A DNA stretch of 6,237 nucleotides from an uncultured Rhodanobacteraceae bacterium (GTDB lineage Bacteria; Pseudomonadota; Gammaproteobacteria; Xanthomonadales; Rhodanobacteraceae): NCBI GenBank assembly GCA_937902695.1, contig CALFNI010000466.1, positions 1-6,237 of the forward strand. The letters are read 5' to 3'. Numbering within the stretch: position 1 is the stretch's first letter; each line of letters starts with the position of its first letter. The notes beneath the pieces were generated by a model. The model saw nothing but the letters and a program-made list of their open reading frames with translations. It was not told the DNA's origin and made no database searches. Of the stretch, positions 5,614-6,237 are shown in pieces. The translations under genes and the position numbers were made by a program.

Positions 5614-6237
5614 ATGCCCGCACGCCCCGGCCTCTCGGCCTGCATCATCACTCTCAACGAAGCGGACCGCATCGACGCCTGCCTCGAGTCGCTCGCGTTC
5701 TGCGACGACATCGTCGTCGTCGATTCGGATTCGACCGACGACACCCGCGAGCGCGCGGCGGCGCGCGGCGCGCGCGTGCTGGTGCGCGCGTTCGACGGCT
5801 ATCGCTCGCAGAAGGATTACGCGGTCGGCCTCGCCGCGAACGACTGGGTGCTCTGCCTCGACGCCGACGAGCGCGTGACGCCGGCGCTCCGCGCGGAGAT
5901 CGAGCGCGAGCGCGACAACGGATTCCCGACGTACGCCGGCTACCGCTTCCCGCGCCTGACCGAATATTTCGGCGCATTCCTGCGTCACGGCAATGCGTAT
6001 CCCGATCGCGTGCTGCGCCTGTTCGATCGTCGCCGCGGCGGCTGGCGCGGCGATCGCGAGATCCACGAGCACGCGAGCGTCGACGGGCCCGTCGGCTCGC
6101 TGCGCGGCGATCTCGAGCATGATGCGTACCGCTCGCTCGGCGATCATCTGACGCGCATGGACCGCTACGCGCGCATGATGGCGATGCACATGCACGCACA
6201 AGGCCGCCGCGCGCATCTGTTCAACCTGTTCGCGAAC
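5614..6237 (+). CDS. Glycosyltransferase family 2, WaaE/KdtX-like LPS-core enzyme (partial, 3' end outside window)
   Basis: The first 208 residues are present and the frame is still open at the window edge. This is a GT-A-fold inverting glycosyltransferase. ACIITLNEADRI (residues 9-20) forms the first nucleotide-binding strand, VVVDSDSTDDT (34-44) holds the first acidic cluster, and LDADER (82-87) contains the DxD-type metal/nucleotide-sugar site. The middle (YPDRVLRLFDRR at 129-140, GDREIHEHASVDGPVGSLRG around 146-165) and the helix GDHLTRMDRYARMMA closely resemble WaaE, which adds a sugar to the heptose of the LPS inner core at the cytosolic face of the inner membrane. Family members are usually about 250-260 residues, so roughly 40-50 are missing. 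ATG 5614 is the only start supported: a TGA closes the frame at 5590-5592 and no other start codon intervenes. No Shine-Dalgarno is visible. The specific sugar is not determinable. Confidence 0.9.
   Translation, partial: MPARPGLSACIITLNEADRIDACLESLAFCDDIVVVDSDSTDDTRERAAARGARVLVRAFDGYRSQKDYAVGLAANDWVLCLDADERVTPALRAEIERERDNGFPTYAGYRFPRLTEYFGAFLRHGNAYPDRVLRLFDRRRGGWRGDREIHEHASVDGPVGSLRGDLEHDAYRSLGDHLTRMDRYARMMAMHMHAQGRRAHLFNLFAN

Noticed and set aside
5536..6216. 226-residue minus-strand frame opposite the WaaE-like gene
   Set aside because: The plus frame has clear glycosyltransferase motifs through to the window edge; the minus frame shows only Ala/Arg/Val-rich sequence typical of antisense frames.

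Overview
This is a GC-rich, gene-dense segment of a Gram-negative proteobacterial chromosome. Three things suggest a betaproteobacterium (Burkholderiales-like): a D-3-hydroxybutyrate dehydrogenase overlapping a DUF3734-type patatin gene, an NtrX-type regulator, and a WaaE-like LPS-core glycosyltransferase. The lineage is an inference from gene content; there is no rRNA or other marker to fix it.

Layout. Positions 1-197 hold no gene I can support. Five genes lie on the minus strand and one on the plus strand. Read in the minus direction from the right: a CDP-glycerol glycerophosphotransferase-like enzyme (4366-5421), a repeat-bearing intergenic region (4188-4365), an NtrX-type response regulator (2802-4187), a rho-independent terminator (2674-2705), then bdhA (1847-2629), a patatin-like phospholipase (576-1850) and a small TPR protein (198-524). 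A family 2 glycosyltransferase (from 5614, cut by the window's right edge) is divergent from the glycerophosphotransferase across a 192-bp spacer. No gene-free stretch exceeds 300 bases.

How the genes fit together. bdhA and the patatin gene share a 4-nt ATGA overlap and are almost certainly co-translated. bdhA interconverts (R)-3-hydroxybutyrate and acetoacetate, so the pair probably serves storage polymer or lipid turnover; the TPR gene follows 51 bp later and may belong to the same transcript. The two glycosyl/glycerophosphoryl transferases look like part of a cell-surface (LPS core or capsule) locus that continues to the right.

The strongest oddities are these. The NtrX-type regulator keeps its receiver, Walker motifs and DNA-binding helix but lacks the sigma-54-contacting GAFTGA loop and appears to have lost three further conserved AAA+ residues. 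The dehydrogenase has His where the SDR catalytic Asn is expected. A head-to-head pair of REP-like palindromes lies between the surface locus and the regulator. No clearly new multi-gene system is visible.
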